The notes beneath the pieces are model-generated. The model had not been told where the DNA came from. It did not search any database and saw only the letters and a program-made list of their open reading frames with translations. This document shows, piece after piece, positions 44,031-53,272 of a stretch of DNA of 64,000 bases (positions are counted from its first letter, which is position 1; each line of letters begins with the position of its first letter). The position numbers and the translations under genes were made by a program. Where the stretch lies: positions 62,001 through 126,000 of the forward strand of contig CAVTZH010000003.1 of assembly GCA_963739175.1 (NCBI GenBank), in the 5' to 3' direction. Source of the stretch: VAZQ01 sp963739175. Its GTDB lineage: Bacteria > Pseudomonadota > Alphaproteobacteria > Rhizobiales > Xanthobacteraceae.

Positions 44031-45947
44031 ATGACCATGACGACTCCGCTTCTCGACACCATCAAATCTCCCGCCGATCTGCGGCACTTGAGCGAGCGTC
44101 AGCTCAGGCAGGTGGCCGACGAACTGCGGGCCGAAACGATCAGTGCTGTTGCGGTGACCGGCGGTCACCTCGGAGCCGGCCTTGGCGTTGTCGAACTGAC
44201 CGTGGCATTGCACCACGTGTTCGATACGCCGCGTGACCGATTGATCTGGGATGTAGGCCATCAGGCTTATCCGCACAAGATACTGACGTCGCGGCGCGAC
44301 AAGATCCGCACGCTGCGGACGGGCGGTGGGCTGTCGGGATTCACCAAGCGCGCCGAGAGCGAATATGACTGCTTTGGCGCAGCGCATTCGTCGACGTCGA
44401 TCTCCGCCGGGCTCGGCATGGCCGTGGCCCGCGATCTGTCCGGACTGTCGCACAATGTCGTCGCCGTCATCGGTGACGGCGCGATGTCGGCGGGCATGGC
44501 CTACGAGGCGATGAACAACGCCGGCGCGATGGATTCGCGTCTGATCGTGATTCTCAACGACAACAACATGTCGATCGCGCCGCCGGTGGGCGCGCTGTCG
44601 GCCTATCTCGCGCGCCTCGTGTCGGGCCGGCCGTATCGCTCGCTGCGTCACATCGTGCATCAGCTCGCGAAGAAGCTGCCGAAATTCCTCGAGCAACGCG
44701 CCCGCGCGATGGAAGAGTATGCGCGCGGTCTGGTCACCGGCGGCACGCTGTTTGAGGAGATGGGATTCTTCTATGTCGGGCCGATCGACGGCCACAATCT
44801 CGATCACCTGCTGCCCGTCCTCAAGAACGTGCGCGACGCCAAGGAAGGCCCGATTCTCGTCCACGTGGTGACGCAGAAGGGCAAGGGCTACGCCCCGGCC
44901 GAGGCCTCCGCCGACAAGTATCACGGTGTTGTGAAGTTCGACGTCGCCACCGGCAAGCAAGTCAAGGCCAAGGCGAACGCGCCCTCTTACACTAAAGTAT
45001 TCGGCGAGAGCCTCGTGAAGGAGGCGCAGAAGGACGACAAGATCGTCGCGATCACCGCCGCGATGCCGGGCGGCACCGGCATCGATATCTTCGGCAAGGC
45101 GTTCCCGCATCGCACCTTCGACGTCGGCATCGCCGAGCAGCACGCGATCACCTTCGCGGCCGGTCTTGCGACCGAAGGCTACAAGCCGTTCGCGGCGATC
45201 TACTCGACCTTCCTGCAGCGCGCCTACGATCAGATCGTGCATGACGTCGCGATCCAGCGGCTGCCGGTGCGTTTCGCGCTCGATCGCGCAGGCCTGGTCG
45301 GCGCCGACGGTCCGACGCATGCGGGATCGTTCGACACGGCTTATCTCGGTTGCCTGCCCGGCTTCGTGCTGATGGCGGCGGCCGACGAGGCCGAGCTTGT
45401 TCACATGGTGGCGACCGCGGTCGCGATCGACGATCGCCCGTCGGCACTGCGCTATCCGCGCGGCGACGGTGTCGGCGTCGACATGCCGGAATTCGGCGTG
45501 CCGCTCGAGATCGGCAAGGGCCGCATCCTCAAGGAAGGCAGCTCAGTTGCGCTGCTGTCCTACGGCACGCGGCTGCAGGAATGCCTGCTGGCGGCCGAGA
45601 CGCTCGCCTCGCATGGCCTGACCACGACGGTCGCCGACGCGCGCTTCGCGAAGCCGCTGGACACCGATCTGGTGCTGCGCCTGGCGCGCGAGCATGAGGT
45701 TCTCATCACGGTGGAGGAGGGCGCTATCGGCGGCTTCGGCTCCTACGTGATCCAGACCCTGGCCGAGCACGCGGGCTTGGAGAGCGGGACCAAGGTCCGG
45801 TGCATGGTGCTGCCGGACGTGTTCATCGATCAGGACAGCCCGGCGGCGATGTACGCCCAGGCCGGCCTCGATGCCAAAGGCATCGTTGCCAAGGTGTTCG
45901 AAGCGCTCGGGAAGGACATCCGGCGCGATGCCCTGCATTTAGCGTGA
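44031..45947 (+). CDS. dxs: 1-deoxy-D-xylulose-5-phosphate synthase
   Basis: First enzyme of the MEP isoprenoid pathway, joining pyruvate and glyceraldehyde 3-phosphate with thiamine diphosphate. The 638 residues include the histidine WDVGHQAYPHKIL, the cofactor motif VIGDGAMSAGMAYEAMNNAG ending at NDN, and the transketolase-like GIAEQHAITFAAGLA and DRAGLVGADGPTHAG. The ATG at 44031 gives the expected N-terminus MTMTTPLLDTI; a second ATG lies two codons later. Its position beside ispH, hpnH and hpnN suggests a copy dedicated to hopanoid precursor supply. Confidence 0.94.
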   Translation: MTMTTPLLDTIKSPADLRHLSERQLRQVADELRAETISAVAVTGGHLGAGLGVVELTVALHHVFDTPRDRLIWDVGHQAYPHKILTSRRDKIRTLRTGGGLSGFTKRAESEYDCFGAAHSSTSISAGLGMAVARDLSGLSHNVVAVIGDGAMSAGMAYEAMNNAGAMDSRLIVILNDNNMSIAPPVGALSAYLARLVSGRPYRSLRHIVHQLAKKLPKFLEQRARAMEEYARGLVTGGTLFEEMGFFYVGPIDGHNLDHLLPVLKNVRDAKEGPILVHVVTQKGKGYAPAEASADKYHGVVKFDVATGKQVKAKANAPSYTKVFGESLVKEAQKDDKIVAITAAMPGGTGIDIFGKAFPHRTFDVGIAEQHAITFAAGLATEGYKPFAAIYSTFLQRAYDQIVHDVAIQRLPVRFALDRAGLVGADGPTHAGSFDTAYLGCLPGFVLMAAADEAELVHMVATAVAIDDRPSALRYPRGDGVGVDMPEFGVPLEIGKGRILKEGSSVALLSYGTRLQECLLAAETLASHGLTTTVADARFAKPLDTDLVLRLAREHEVLITVEEGAIGGFGSYVIQTLAEHAGLESGTKVRCMVLPDVFIDQDSPAAMYAQAGLDAKGIVAKVFEALGKDIRRDALHLA

Positions 45948-46058
45948 AGGTGGACGGCGCGTCTGAGGGGTTGTCCCAGGCGCGCAATTGCCTATGTTTG
46001 CCGGAACTTCCGGCGCGTTGGGCCCGATTACGGCCTAAATCTTGCCAGTTGGAACGAT

Positions 46059-46079
46059 ATGAAAGTGATCACGCGATGA
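46059..46079 (+). other. Six-codon micro-ORF overlapping the ispH start (duplicated start)
   Basis: The 12-base text ATGAAAGTGATC occurs twice, at 46059 and at the true ispH start 46076, 17 bases apart and so in different frames. The first copy encodes MKVITR followed by TGA, and that stop overlaps the ispH ATG as ATGA. Translation of this mini-frame could feed ribosomes to ispH by termination-reinitiation. Whether it is translated is unknown. Confidence 0.45.
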
Positions 46080-47005
46080 AAGTGATCTTGGCTCAGCCTC
46101 GGGGATTTTGCGCTGGCGTCGTGCGCGCCATCGAGATCGTCGAGCGTGCGCTCAAGAAGTACGGCCCGCCGGTCTACGTCCGTCACGAAATCGTGCACAA
46201 CAAGCACGTCGTCGAAAGCCTCAAGGCCAAGGGCGCCGTGTTCGTGGAGGACGTGTCGGAGGTTCCCGACAACGCCGTCACGATCTTCAGCGCCCATGGC
46301 GTTGCCAAGAGCGTCGAGGACGAGGCATCGCAGCGCAGCCTGCCGGTGCTCAACGCGACCTGTCCGCTGGTGACCAAGGTCCACAATCAGGGCAAGCGCT
46401 ATGTCGGGCAGGGCCGCAAGCTGATCCTGATCGGGCACGCCGGCCATCCCGAGGTCGAGGGCACCATGGGCCAGATCCCGAGCCCGGTGATTCTCGTCCA
46501 GAACGAAGCCGACGTCGATAAGCTCGACCTGCCGATCGACACGCCGGTCGCCTACGTCACGCAGACCACGCTCAGCGTCGACGACACCTCGGGCATCATC
46601 CAGGCGCTGCAGCGCAAGTTCACCAACATCGTCGGCCCCGAGACGCGCGACATCTGCTACGCGACGCAGAATCGTCAGTCGGCGGTTCGCGATCTCAGCA
46701 AGCTCGTCGACGTGATCCTGGTGGTCGGCGCGACCAACAGCTCGAACTCGAATCGCCTGCGCGAGATCGGCGAGGAGTTCGGCTTGCCGAGCTACCTCAT
46801 CGCCGACGGCAGCGAGCTCAATCCGAAATGGCTCGAAGGCGTGAAGGTCATCGGTCTCACCGCCGGCGCTTCAGCGCCGGAAGTGCTGGTCGAGGATGTG
46901 ATCGATAGGCTGCGGCGTCTGGGGCCGGTCGAGGTGTCGATCATGGACGGCCGCCAGGAGAAGATCGAATTCAGGCTGCCCGCGGAGCTCGCGGTAGCAT
47001 CCTAG
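46076..47005 (+). CDS. ispH: 4-hydroxy-3-methylbut-2-enyl diphosphate reductase
   Basis: Last enzyme of the MEP pathway, an iron-sulfur reductase of 309 residues producing IPP and DMAPP. The three cluster cysteines are visible in RGFCAGVVRAIE (residue 12), NATCPLVTK and RDICYATQNRQ. Also seen are the substrate histidines in HEIVHNKHVV and IGHAGHPEVEGTMGQ, and the TNSSNSNRL loop. The start is the second of two repeated ATGAAAGTGATC copies, because only that one is in frame. It lies between dxs and hpnH on the same strand. Confidence 0.95.
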   Translation: MKVILAQPRGFCAGVVRAIEIVERALKKYGPPVYVRHEIVHNKHVVESLKAKGAVFVEDVSEVPDNAVTIFSAHGVAKSVEDEASQRSLPVLNATCPLVTKVHNQGKRYVGQGRKLILIGHAGHPEVEGTMGQIPSPVILVQNEADVDKLDLPIDTPVAYVTQTTLSVDDTSGIIQALQRKFTNIVGPETRDICYATQNRQSAVRDLSKLVDVILVVGATNSSNSNRLREIGEEFGLPSYLIADGSELNPKWLEGVKVIGLTAGASAPEVLVEDVIDRLRRLGPVEVSIMDGRQEKIEFRLPAELAVAS

Positions 47006-47051
47006 CAATCTGCGCCCCGGCTTCGGGCAGCAACAGCAAGAAAGTGAGCGA

Positions 47052-48221
47052 ATGGGGGTTCCATTTTTAAAGGAGATGCGCATCGGCGCGTATCTGTTCA
47101 AGCAGAAGCTCCTGGGTCGCAAGCGCTATCCGCTGGTGCTGATGCTTGAGCCGTTGTTCCGCTGCAATCTCGCCTGCTTCGGCTGCGGCAAGATCGACTA
47201 TCCGGACGCGATCCTGAACCGGCGGCTGTCGGTGAAGGAATGCCTCGACGCGGTCGACGAGTGCGGCGCGCCGATGGTCGCGATTCCCGGCGGCGAGCCG
47301 CTGATCCACAAGGAGATCGGCGAGATCGTCAAAGGCATCGTCGCGCGCAAGAAGTTCGTCTCGCTGTGCACGAACGCGCTGCTGCTCGAGAAGAAGCTGC
47401 ATCTGTTCGAGCCGTCGCCGTATCTGTTCTTCTCGGTCCATCTCGACGGCATCAAGAAGCACCACGACAAGTCCGTCTGCATGGAAGGCGGCTTCGAGAA
47501 GGCGATCGCCGGCATCAAGGCCGCCAAGGCCAAGGGCTTCATCGTCAACGTCAACTGCACGGTCTTCGAAGGTCATCCGGCCGAGGACATCGCGGCGTTC
47601 CTCGATCTCTGCAAGGAGCTCGGCGTCGGCGTGTCGATCTCGCCCGGCTACGCCTACGAGCGCGCGCCCGACCAGGAGCACTTCCTCAACCGGCGCAAGA
47701 CCAAGGAACTGTTCCGCGACGTGTTCGCGCGCGGCAAGGGCAAGAACTGGAAGTTCATCCACTCGCCGCTGTTCCTCGACTTCCTCGCCGGCAACCAGAC
47801 CTATCACTGCACGCCCTGGGGCATGCCGACCCGCAACGTCTTCGGCTGGCAGAAGCCCTGCTATCTGCTCGGCGAAGGCTACGTGAAGACCTTCAAGGAA
47901 CTGATGGAGACGACCGACTGGGACGCCTACGGCACCGGCCGGTACGAGAAGTGCGCGAACTGCATGGCGCATTGCGGCTACGAGCCGACCGCCGCCGAGG
48001 CGGTGTTGCGCAATCCGATCCGCACGCTTGCCGTCGCGATGCGCGGGCCGCGCGTCGAGGGCGCGTTCGCCGCCGAGATCCCGCTCGAGGACCAGCGTCC
48101 GGCGCAATACGTGTTCTCGGAGCAGGTGCAGCAGAAGCTCTCAGAGATCCGCAAGGACGAGGCGCAGGAGAAGGCGGCCAAGAAAGTCAGCCCGACCGGA
48201 GCGGCCGCTCAGCCGGCGTAA
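47052..48221 (+). CDS. hpnH: Adenosyl-hopene transferase HpnH (radical SAM)
   Basis: Radical SAM enzyme of 389 residues that adds adenosine to diploptene, the first step of extended hopanoid synthesis. The cluster motif is CNLACFGC (CX3CX2C at 38, 42, 45), preceded by PLVLMLEPLFR; IPGGEPLIH is the SAM-binding GGE motif. A C-terminal cysteine group (CANCMAHCGYEPTAAEA) is conserved in HpnH. It starts 46 bases after ispH and ends at a strong bidirectional terminator. The alanine/lysine-rich tail is variable in the family. Confidence 0.95.
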   Translation: MGVPFLKEMRIGAYLFKQKLLGRKRYPLVLMLEPLFRCNLACFGCGKIDYPDAILNRRLSVKECLDAVDECGAPMVAIPGGEPLIHKEIGEIVKGIVARKKFVSLCTNALLLEKKLHLFEPSPYLFFSVHLDGIKKHHDKSVCMEGGFEKAIAGIKAAKAKGFIVNVNCTVFEGHPAEDIAAFLDLCKELGVGVSISPGYAYERAPDQEHFLNRRKTKELFRDVFARGKGKNWKFIHSPLFLDFLAGNQTYHCTPWGMPTRNVFGWQKPCYLLGEGYVKTFKELMETTDWDAYGTGRYEKCANCMAHCGYEPTAAEAVLRNPIRTLAVAMRGPRVEGAFAAEIPLEDQRPAQYVFSEQVQQKLSEIRKDEAQEKAAKKVSPTGAAAQPA

Positions 48222-48233
48222 ATAATGCGATAG

Positions 48234-48273
48234 AAAAGAAAATGGCCGGGCATCGTCCCGGCCATTTTCTTTT
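48234..48273. terminator. Strong bidirectional terminator between hpnH and the cyclase gene
   Basis: A stem of about 17 base pairs is centred on GGCCGGG (48244-48250) and CCCGGCC (48257-48263) with a six-base CATCGT loop. The flanks AGAAAAT and ATTTTCT continue the pairing, so a T-run follows the stem on either strand. It terminates the rightward dxs-ispH-hpnH run and the leftward-facing cyclase gene from the other side. Confidence 0.9.
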
Positions 48274-48291
48274 TCGAATGCGAAGCGCGCA

Positions 48292-50250
48292 CTACATCCC
48301 GTACGCCACCGAGGGGCTGTTGGCGCGCTTGAGGTTGCGATAGCGCGCCATCGCCCAGACCGGGAAGTATTTCGCATAGCCGTGGTAGCGCAGATAGAAG
48401 ATGCGCGGGAAGCCGACCGCGGTGAAGCGCTCCTCCGGCCACAGGCCGTCGGCGCCCTGCGTCTGCGATAGATAGTCGATGCCGCGCTTGACGGCGGGAT
48501 GGTCGATCTCGCCCGCGGCCATCAGGCCGAGCACGCGCCCAGGCGGTCTGCGACGGCGTCGAGGGCGCCGGCTCGTAGCCCTTGTAGTCGAGCTTGTAGC
48601 TCGATCCGTCCTCGCCCCAGCCGCCGTCGGTGTTCTGGATCTTCACCAGCCAGTCGACCGCCTTGCGGACCTCGCGGCGCCTGGTGATCGACGCCGGCGG
48701 CGTTGAGCGCGCACAGCACCGACCAGGTGCCGTAGATGTAGTTCATGCCCCAGCGGCCGTACCAGCTTCCTTCCGGGTGCTGCGACTTGAGCAGGTAGTC
48801 GACCGCCTGCGCCATGCGTGGATCGTTCTTCGCGCATGTCGCCGAGCTGCGCCAGCATCGACACGCAGCGCGCGCTGACGTCCTCGGTCGGAGGATCGAG
48901 CAGCGCGCCATGGTCGGCGAACGGAATGTGGTTGAGATAGTAGTGGTCGTTGTCGGCGTCGAACGCGCCCCAGCCGCCGTTCTTGCTCTGCATGCCGAAG
49001 ATCCATTCGCGCGCCCGCGCGATCGGCTCGCGGTAGGTGGTCTGGCCCTGCAGGTTCTGCGCGCGATCCATCGCCATCGCCACCACCGCGGTGTCGTCGA
49101 CGTCGGGATAGTGCGCGTTGTTGTACTGGAACGCCCAGCCGCCCGGCCGCACGTCGGGCCGCGCCGCCGCCCAGTCGCCTTTGACGTCGAGGATCTGCTT
49201 GCGTCTTGAGCCATTCGAGGCCCTTGTTGACCTGCGCCACCGCGCGCTCGCCGCCGACCTCGAGCATCGCATGGCAGGCGAGGCCGGTGTCCCACACCGG
49301 CGACACGCACGGCTGGCAATAGGCCTCGTGCTCGTTCACCACCAGGAGCTTCTCGACCGAAAGCCGCGCGATGGTCACATGCGGATGGTCGGCCGGATAG
49401 CCGAGCACGTCGAACATCAGCACGCTGTTGACCATCGCCGGGAAGATCGCGCCGATGCCGTCCTCGCCGTTGAGGTGCTCGATGGTGAAGGCCTCGGCGG
49501 CCTTGATCGCGCGCTGGCGCGTCGGCAGGCGCTTGAGCAGCGGCTCGATCGCGCGCAGCAGCATGGTCGACCCCGCGGAAGAACGCGAACCAGAAGTTGT
49601 TCTGGTGCGGCGCGCGCGGCGTGAGCCGCGCCTGGTCCGGCGGCGCGAGGAACAGCTCGTCGATGCGCACGCCCTTGGCGTTCTTCGCCCGCGGCTTGAG
49701 CGCCAGCAGCACCAGCAGCGGCACGATGACGGTGCGGCTCCAATACGAGATCTTGTCGAGATGGAACGGAAACCATTTCGGCAGCAGCATCACCTCGGCC
49801 GGCATCATCGGCACCGCGCGCCAGGAGATCTGGCCATAGAGCGCCAGCAGCGTGCGCGTGAACACATTGGCGCGGGCGGCGCCGCCGCGCGCGCGGATCG
49901 CTTCGCGGGCGCGGCGCATGTGCTCGGCGTCGACTGAATCGCCGATCATCTTGAGCGCGAAATAGGCCTTCACGCTCGCGCTCATGTCGAAGGCGCCTTC
50001 GTGGAACAGCGGCCAGCCGCCGTGCGTGCCCTGGATGCGGCGCAGATAGACCGCGATCTTGCGCTCGAGCTCGGCGTCGACCGGCTCGCCGCGGAAGTGG
50101 CGCATCAGCACGTATTCGGCCGGGATGGTGGCGTCGGCCTCGAGCTCGAACACCCAATGGCCGTCCGGCTTGCTGGCGGTCGATCAGCGCGCGGGCGGCC
50201 CGGCCAATGCGGTCCTCCAAAGCGAAATCGCTTTTGTCGGTCGTCAGCAC
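48292..50250 (-). CDS. shc: Squalene-hopene cyclase, six +1 frame breaks
   Basis: Membrane-associated terpene cyclase (HpnF) of about 650 residues converting squalene to hopene. The catalytic acid motif DVDDTA is intact, with QW-type repeats such as WPLFHEGAFDMSASVKAYFALK, GGWGAFDADNDHYYLN, PEGSWYGRWGMNYIYGTW and NTDGGWGEDG. Six +1 breaks (about 50168, 49568, 49205, 48835, 48688, 48538) split it; removing one base at each restores one continuous cyclase. The start is GTG at 50250, 18 bases after hpnE. All catalytic text survives, so errors are likelier than inactivation. Confidence 0.88.
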
Positions 50251-50268
50251 GGATATTGCGTCCTGGAG

Positions 50269-51516
50269 CTAGTGAGGCACGACCAGATCGGCGGCGCGGC
50301 GCCCGGATCGAATGGCACTTTCGATCGTGGCGGGCAAGCCTGTATTTGTCCAATCGCCGGCCAGTAACAGGTTGGTGAATCGCGTGTTCGGCCCGGGCCT
50401 TAGCGCGTCCTGTTCAGGTGTTGCGGCAAAGGTCGCGCGCCGCTCGCGCACGATCTGCCAGGGCGGCAGCTCGCCCGGCAGTCCGGTGGCGGCGGCGACC
50501 TCGCTCCAGATCGTCCGCGCGAGCGCGTCGCGCGGCGTGTCGATCAGGCGGTCGCCGGCACTGATGGTGGTCGCGACCCGGCCGGGGAAGGCGAACACCC
50601 ATTCGGTCGTGCCGTTGATCAGCCCGAGGATCGCCGGCTGATACGGCGCCGGCTCGATGCGGAAATGCGCGTTGACGATGGCGCGGAATTCGGTCGGCAC
50701 CGTGAGGCCCGGGACCAGCGCGGACGCCGCGTAGGGCGGGACCGCCAGGATCACCACGTCGTCGCTTTCGAGCGTGATGCTGTCGCCGCCGAAATCGAGC
50801 GCTTCGACCCGCGTGCCGGACGCGCGCAGGCGATGGAGCTGATGGCCGAGCCGGACCGGGCGGTTGCGCTCGCGCAGGAAGGCGAGCGCGGGCTCGATCA
50901 GCGCGCTGCCGAGGCCCTCGCGCGCGACCAGCGGGCGGCACGCCTCGCCGCCGATGGCGAGCGTCTCGCGGATGATGGCGCCGGCCAGCGCTGCCGAGCC
51001 CGCCGACGGCTCGATGTTGAGCGCCGCCAGCAGCAGCGGCCGCATCAGCCGCTCATAGAGCGGCCCGGTGAAGCGCACGACTTCGCCGACCGCGCGATCC
51101 TTCTGCGCCCACAGCAGGCGCGCCATCGGGAGGTAGTCGAGAGCGCGCGTGCCGGGCACGCGCTTGCCCGCGTTGAAGATCCACCACGGAAAGCGGCCGT
51201 CGTTGATCCGCAGCGTCCATTGCTCGCGGCTGGCAAGATCGAAGAACGGGAACTCGGCCTTCGGCGGGCCGACCAGACGGTTCTCGCGCGCCCAGGAGCT
51301 CGCAGATAGCGCAGCGCGGCGTGATTGCCCGACAGCAGCAGATGGTTGCCGTTGTCGATGGTCATGCCGAGCGATTGAATCGTGATAGGAGCGGCAGCGA
51401 CCGCCGGCGAAGGCGGTCGCTTCGTGCACGACCACGGTTTCGCCGCGCAGCGTGAGCTCGACCGCGGCGGAAAGGCCGGCGAGGCCGGCGCCGATGATGT
51501 GGACGGTGCGCGGCAT
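50269..51516 (-). CDS. hpnE: Hydroxysqualene dehydroxylase HpnE, interrupted twice
   Basis: FAD-dependent amine-oxidase-fold enzyme of about 415 residues that reduces hydroxysqualene to squalene. The dinucleotide motif VHIIGAGLAGLSAAVELTLRG is at the N-terminus, MTIDNGNHLLLSGNH is a family signature, and the C-terminal FAD contact LLLAGDWTNTGLPATIESAI is complete. Frame breaks occur near 51395 (+1) and 51302 (-1), after which the original frame resumes. The ATG overlaps the hpnD stop by one base (TGATG). The neighbours hpnD and shc confirm the pathway. Confidence 0.88.
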   Translation of the reverse strand: MPRTVHIIGAGLAGLSAAVELTLRGETVVVHEATAFAGGRCRSYHDSIARHDHRQRQPSAAVGQSRRAALSASSWARENRLVGPPKAEFPFFDLASREQWTLRINDGRFPWWIFNAGKRVPGTRALDYLPMARLLWAQKDRAVGEVVRFTGPLYERLMRPLLLAALNIEPSAGSAALAGAIIRETLAIGGEACRPLVAREGLGSALIEPALAFLRERNRPVRLGHQLHRLRASGTRVEALDFGGDSITLESDDVVILAVPPYAASALVPGLTVPTEFRAIVNAHFRIEPAPYQPAILGLINGTTEWVFAFPGRVATTISAGDRLIDTPRDALARTIWSEVAAATGLPGELPPWQIVRERRATFAATPEQDALRPGPNTRFTNLLLAGDWTNTGLPATIESAIRSGRRAADLVVPH

Positions 51517-52365
51517 CAAATGAACGCGTAGCGCAGGATGATCCAGGCGAGCCGGGCGCGGGACACGCTGACGCGTTTGCGCGGCGCGCTCCAGCCGCGC
51601 GCGACCATGCCTTCCAGGATCGACCGATAGACCTCGCCCATGATCCGCGGCGCCTTCACCGTGCGGCGCGGGCAGCGCGCCATGATCGCGGTCGGCCTCG
51701 ACGAAATGCGTGCGCGCGCGCTCGACCAGCGGCGCGCAGGCCTGGCTGAGGTTCGGGCTGCGCAACGCCGTCAATGGATCGCTCGGTGGCGATGCCGGCC
51801 TGGTCGAGCGCCTCGCGCGGCAGATAGAGCCGTCCGATGCCGGCGTCCTCGTCGAGGTCGCGCAGGATGTTGGTGAGCTGCAGCGCGCGCCCGAGATGAT
51901 GCGAGAGCAAGCATGCCGTCGTCTTCGGCGATGCCGAACACGCGGACCGAGAGCCGCCCGACCGCGCTCGCCACGCGGTCGCAATAGAGGTCGAGCGTGG
52001 CGAAGCTCGGCGCGCGGATGTCCTCGCGCGCGTCCATCTCCATGCCGTCGATGACGGCGAGGAAATCCTCGCGCTTGAGGCCGAATTTGCGCACGGGCTC
52101 GGCGAGGCCGGCGACCTTCGATCCGATCTTGCCCTCATAGAGGTCGTTGATCTCGTCGCGCCATTCGCCGAGCTGGGCGATCCGCACCGGCCGCGGGCCG
52201 CCGGAATCGGCGATGTCGTCGACCTCGCGGCAGAAGCGATAGATCTCGAACATGGCGTCGCGCTGCGCCGCCGGCAGGATGCGCATCGCCGTGTAGAACG
52301 AGCTGCCGGAGGCGCTATGCGATGCGGTTGGGGGCGGTGCAGGTCGCGTCCACGGCTTGCCTCAT
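51516..52365 (-). CDS. hpnD: Presqualene diphosphate synthase HpnD, interrupted four times
   Basis: Trans-prenyl synthase of about 280 residues joining two farnesyl diphosphates. The first aspartate-rich motif is in FEIYRFCREVDDIADS and the second in GRALQLTNILRDLDEDAG, with GRLYLPREAL next. Four +1 breaks (about 52314, 51911, 51777, 51676) fragment it; the joined text runs from MRQAVDATCTAPNRIA to RARLAWIILRYAFI. Its ATG overlaps the hpnC stop by four bases (ATGA) and its stop overlaps hpnE by one. No other frame at this locus gives a sensible protein. Confidence 0.86.
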
Positions 52366-53243
52366 GCATTGCGGGTTGCATGGGACGCGGTGAAGGCGCG
52401 GCTGAAGCGGCCCGCCGTCCCGGCGACGATCCCGAGCAGGCCGACGCCGGCGACGGCGCCTTTGCCGAGATGCACGCGCTCGCTCAAGGGATCGCGCTGC
52501 AGCAGCAGCGCGACCAGGCGGCGCGCCAGCGACTGGATCACGGCGACCTCCATGGCGAGGCGGAAATCCTTGATCTGCGGCGAGAACGCCGCGCTCTCGT
52601 CGAGCAGCTTGCCGGTGCGGTCGGCCAATGTAACGAGGCAACGGCGCAGCGCCGGCGTCGCGGCCTCGCGGCCGATGTCCTCGACCGTGGCGCCGGCCGC
52701 CGCCAGCGCGTCCTCCGGAACATAGACGCGGTTGAGCGCCTGATAGTCCTTCTTGCAGTCCTGCAGGTGGTTGATCACCTGCAGCGCCGCGCACAGCGCG
52801 TCGTTGGCCGGCCAGGTCGAGCGATCCTCGCCGTGCACGTCGAGCACATAGCGGCCGACCGGCATGGCCGAGTAGCTGCAATAGCCCATCAGGTCGTCCC
52901 AATCGCGATAGCGCAGCTTGGTCACATCCATCCGGAAGGCCGTCAAGAGGTCCTGGGCGTGGCGGGGCGAGAGGTTACGCTCGCGCAATACCGTCCGCAG
53001 CGCCACCGCTTCCCGTTGCTCGTCGCTGCGGCCGAGCAGGCCGGCTTCGAGGCGGTCGAGCAGATCGAGCTTCTCGCGCGCGGCAAGCGAGGCGTGGTCG
53101 GCGATGTCGTCGGCGATCCGCACGAATTCATAGAACGCGAGGATGGCGCCGCGATGGCGCGGATGGATGAGCCGCGACGCGACCGGAAAGTTCTCGTCCC
53201 GGTGGCCCTTGCCGGAGCGCAATGCGGCGGGATCTTCAGTCAT
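52362..53243 (-). CDS. hpnC: Hydroxysqualene synthase HpnC
   Basis: Trans-prenyl synthase of 293 residues converting presqualene diphosphate to hydroxysqualene. Asp-rich motifs are RIADDIADHAS and INHLQDCKKDYQALNRVYVP; MPVGRYVLDVHGED is typical of squalene synthase relatives. Unlike the genes on its downstream side, this frame is unbroken. Its start is the third of three closely spaced ATGAC copies after the hpnB stop, and its stop overlaps the hpnD ATG. It is in the order hpnB-C-D-E-F. Confidence 0.92.
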   Translation of the reverse strand: MTEDPAALRSGKGHRDENFPVASRLIHPRHRGAILAFYEFVRIADDIADHASLAAREKLDLLDRLEAGLLGRSDEQREAVALRTVLRERNLSPRHAQDLLTAFRMDVTKLRYRDWDDLMGYCSYSAMPVGRYVLDVHGEDRSTWPANDALCAALQVINHLQDCKKDYQALNRVYVPEDALAAAGATVEDIGREAATPALRRCLVTLADRTGKLLDESAAFSPQIKDFRLAMEVAVIQSLARRLVALLLQRDPLSERVHLGKGAVAGVGLLGIVAGTAGRFSRAFTASHATRNA

Positions 53244-53272
53244 GGTCTTGGGTCATGGGACTTGGGTCATGG
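53236..53272 (-). repeat. Stuttered start region between hpnB and hpnC
   Basis: On the coding strand CCATGAC occurs three times at 13-14 base spacing, within a tandem repeat whose two main copies share CCATGACCCAAG (53261-53272 and 53247-53258 on the plus map). The first ATG (53270) overlaps the hpnB stop as ATGA and encodes MTQVP. Its stop overlaps the second ATG (53256), which encodes MTQDHD and ends inside hpnC. The third ATG (53243) is hpnC. This is a ready-made chain for termination-reinitiation, or a slippage product. Confidence 0.55.

Noticed and set aside
46059..46061. ATG at 46059 as the ispH start
   Set aside because: It is out of frame and meets a stop after six codons; the second copy at 46076 opens the conserved protein.
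48538..50168. Programmed +1 frameshifting as explanation for the broken cyclase and hpnD/hpnE
   Set aside because: Six breaks in one gene with no shared slippery sequence, and similar breaks in unrelated genes, are not compatible with programmed recoding.
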